NCBI GenBank assembly: GCA_020859725.1
Contig: JAJBVR010000040.1
Coordinates: forward strand, 1-7,306
Origin: Clostridiales bacterium
Lineage (GTDB): Bacteria; Bacillota; Clostridia; Oscillospirales; Acutalibacteraceae
Length of the DNA: 7,306 bases
Direction: 5' to 3'
Both the position numbers and the translations under genes were made by a program. Below, one piece after another: positions 6,381-7,306 of this stretch. Within the stretch, counting starts at the first letter, position 1. Every line of letters starts with the position of its first letter. The notes under the pieces were generated by a model. That model was not told the DNA's origin. It was given only the letters and a program-made list of their open reading frames with translations, and did not search any database.

Positions 6381-7306
6381 ATGGATAAAGAACAGAAATA
6401 TTTAATTGAATTAACAAAAAGCTTCATTTATAATGAAAAGCCTCATTTAAGCAGTGAAATTGATTACAGCAAATTATTTTCATATGCCGATGCTCATAAT
6501 TTGTTGGGAGTTATTTACTGCACGGTAAATTCGGCGGAAAACAAAAGCATAATTCCGCCCGAATTATTTTCTGCTGTTCAGGAAAAATTTTTCAATATTA
6601 TTTATATATCAAATCTTCAAATGCAGATTTATGAAGAAATCAAAGCTGCTTTTGCAGCCGCTGAAATTCGTTTTGTGCCCTTTAAGGGCGTTGTGCTCAG
6701 AGAAATATACCCATTCCCCGAAAGCAGGATTATGGGCGATATAGACGTTCTTATTGATTACAATAACAGGATTCCAGCCAAGGAAGCGCTTAAAAATGCC
6801 GGTTTTGTTTGCAAGGATTCAAACGGACCTGTTTGGAATTATACCAAAAACAGTGTTTTAATAGAGGTTCACACCTCTATTTTAAACGGCAAGGTAGGAA
6901 ACAGTTCTTCACCTGAATATTTTAAAAATGCTGTGGATAAAGCGGAATTTAACGGATTTGAAGGTTCTTTGCCCGATCAGTATCATTTTGAATATCTTAT
7001 AGCTCACACCGCGCATCACTTTTGGTTTTTCGGAGCGGGTATCAAGCTTATCCTTGATTTGGCGGCAATGATTAAAAACAAAAACATAAATATTCAGCAG
7101 GCGGTTGATGATTTATCCTCCTGCGGATTAGGTGAATTTTCAAAAAATATTTTAATCGTTTGCTTTAAATGGTATGAAGCGGGAACAGATTTTAAATATG
7201 ATATTTCAAAAACCGAAAGTTTTCTTGTTTCTTATGGCGCTTTCGGAACAAAAGGCAGAAATTCTGCGGCGGTAGTTGCAAGAAAAGATTTGGAAGACGG
7301 TAAAAA
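6381..7306 (+). CDS. NTP_transf_5-type nucleotidyltransferase-fold protein (3'-partial)
   Basis: The frame is open for 308 codons and runs off the right edge. The start ATG lies 2 bp after the previous stop. Only a weak GGA (6373-6375) precedes it, so translation probably depends on coupling. The core is the nucleotidyltransferase signature of the uncharacterised family PF14907: F101-K-G, then R116 and G119-D120-I121-D122 with two metal-binding Asp, then E162-V-H164 at the place of the third metal or substrate residue. Downstream come the His-rich helix AHTAHHFW (208-215) and LILDLAAMI (223-231), which fit this family's C-terminal helical region. Family members are often annotated simply as 'nucleotidyltransferase family protein'; acceptor and nucleotide are not known. 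The catalytic residues look intact. The C-terminal part of the protein is outside the window. There is no signal peptide, so it is probably cytoplasmic. Confidence 0.87.
   Translation, partial: MDKEQKYLIELTKSFIYNEKPHLSSEIDYSKLFSYADAHNLLGVIYCTVNSAENKSIIPPELFSAVQEKFFNIIYISNLQMQIYEEIKAAFAAAEIRFVPFKGVVLREIYPFPESRIMGDIDVLIDYNNRIPAKEALKNAGFVCKDSNGPVWNYTKNSVLIEVHTSILNGKVGNSSSPEYFKNAVDKAEFNGFEGSLPDQYHFEYLIAHTAHHFWFFGAGIKLILDLAAMIKNKNINIQQAVDDLSSCGLGEFSKNILIVCFKWYEAGTDFKYDISKTESFLVSYGAFGTKGRNSAAVVARKDLEDGK

Noticed and set aside
1..7306. CRISPR array, tRNA, insertion sequence or prophage content
   Set aside because: I saw no short regularly spaced direct repeats, cloverleaf, transposase or terminal inverted repeats. 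The repeats in the giant gene are diverged protein modules.

Overview
The window looks like chromosomal DNA of a low-to-moderate GC Firmicute, most likely a gut-type member of the Clostridia. The evidence is the AT-rich codon use, a near-consensus sigma-A type promoter, tightly packed co-directional genes, and protein families common in that group. All supported genes are on the + strand. I saw no RNA gene, CRISPR array, insertion sequence or phage gene.

Region 1 (2-4957) is the 3' part of one very large gene. The frame is already open at the left edge, so at least 1651 codons are visible and the true start lies outside. The product is a predicted mostly helical protein made of diverged tandem modules of roughly 350-500 residues. 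Three modules are complete and one is partial. The protein stops exactly at a module boundary, with no visible sortase signal or membrane anchor. I cannot assign it to a named family or give it a function. It is the least explained element here.

Region 2 (4958-5140) is the intergenic gap. It holds an AT-rich inverted repeat over the stop codon, a strong intrinsic terminator (5001-5031), a promoter (TTGTAT, 17 bp, TATAAT) and a ribosome binding site for the next gene.

Region 3 (5141-7306, running off the right edge) is a compact operon of three genes. The first is a two-domain protein that joins an N-terminal family I inorganic-pyrophosphatase-like domain, apparently with a degraded active site, to a Nudix hydrolase with an intact Nudix box. 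The second is a small integral membrane protein of the 'small multi-drug export' family (COG2426/PF06695). The third is a 3'-truncated nucleotidyltransferase-fold protein of the NTP_transf_5 type. Gaps of 11 and 2 bp suggest translational coupling. How the three products work together is not evident; nucleotide or phosphate-metabolite housekeeping is only a guess.

The two most notable observations are the uncharacterised giant modular protein and the pseudo-pyrophosphatase/Nudix fusion.
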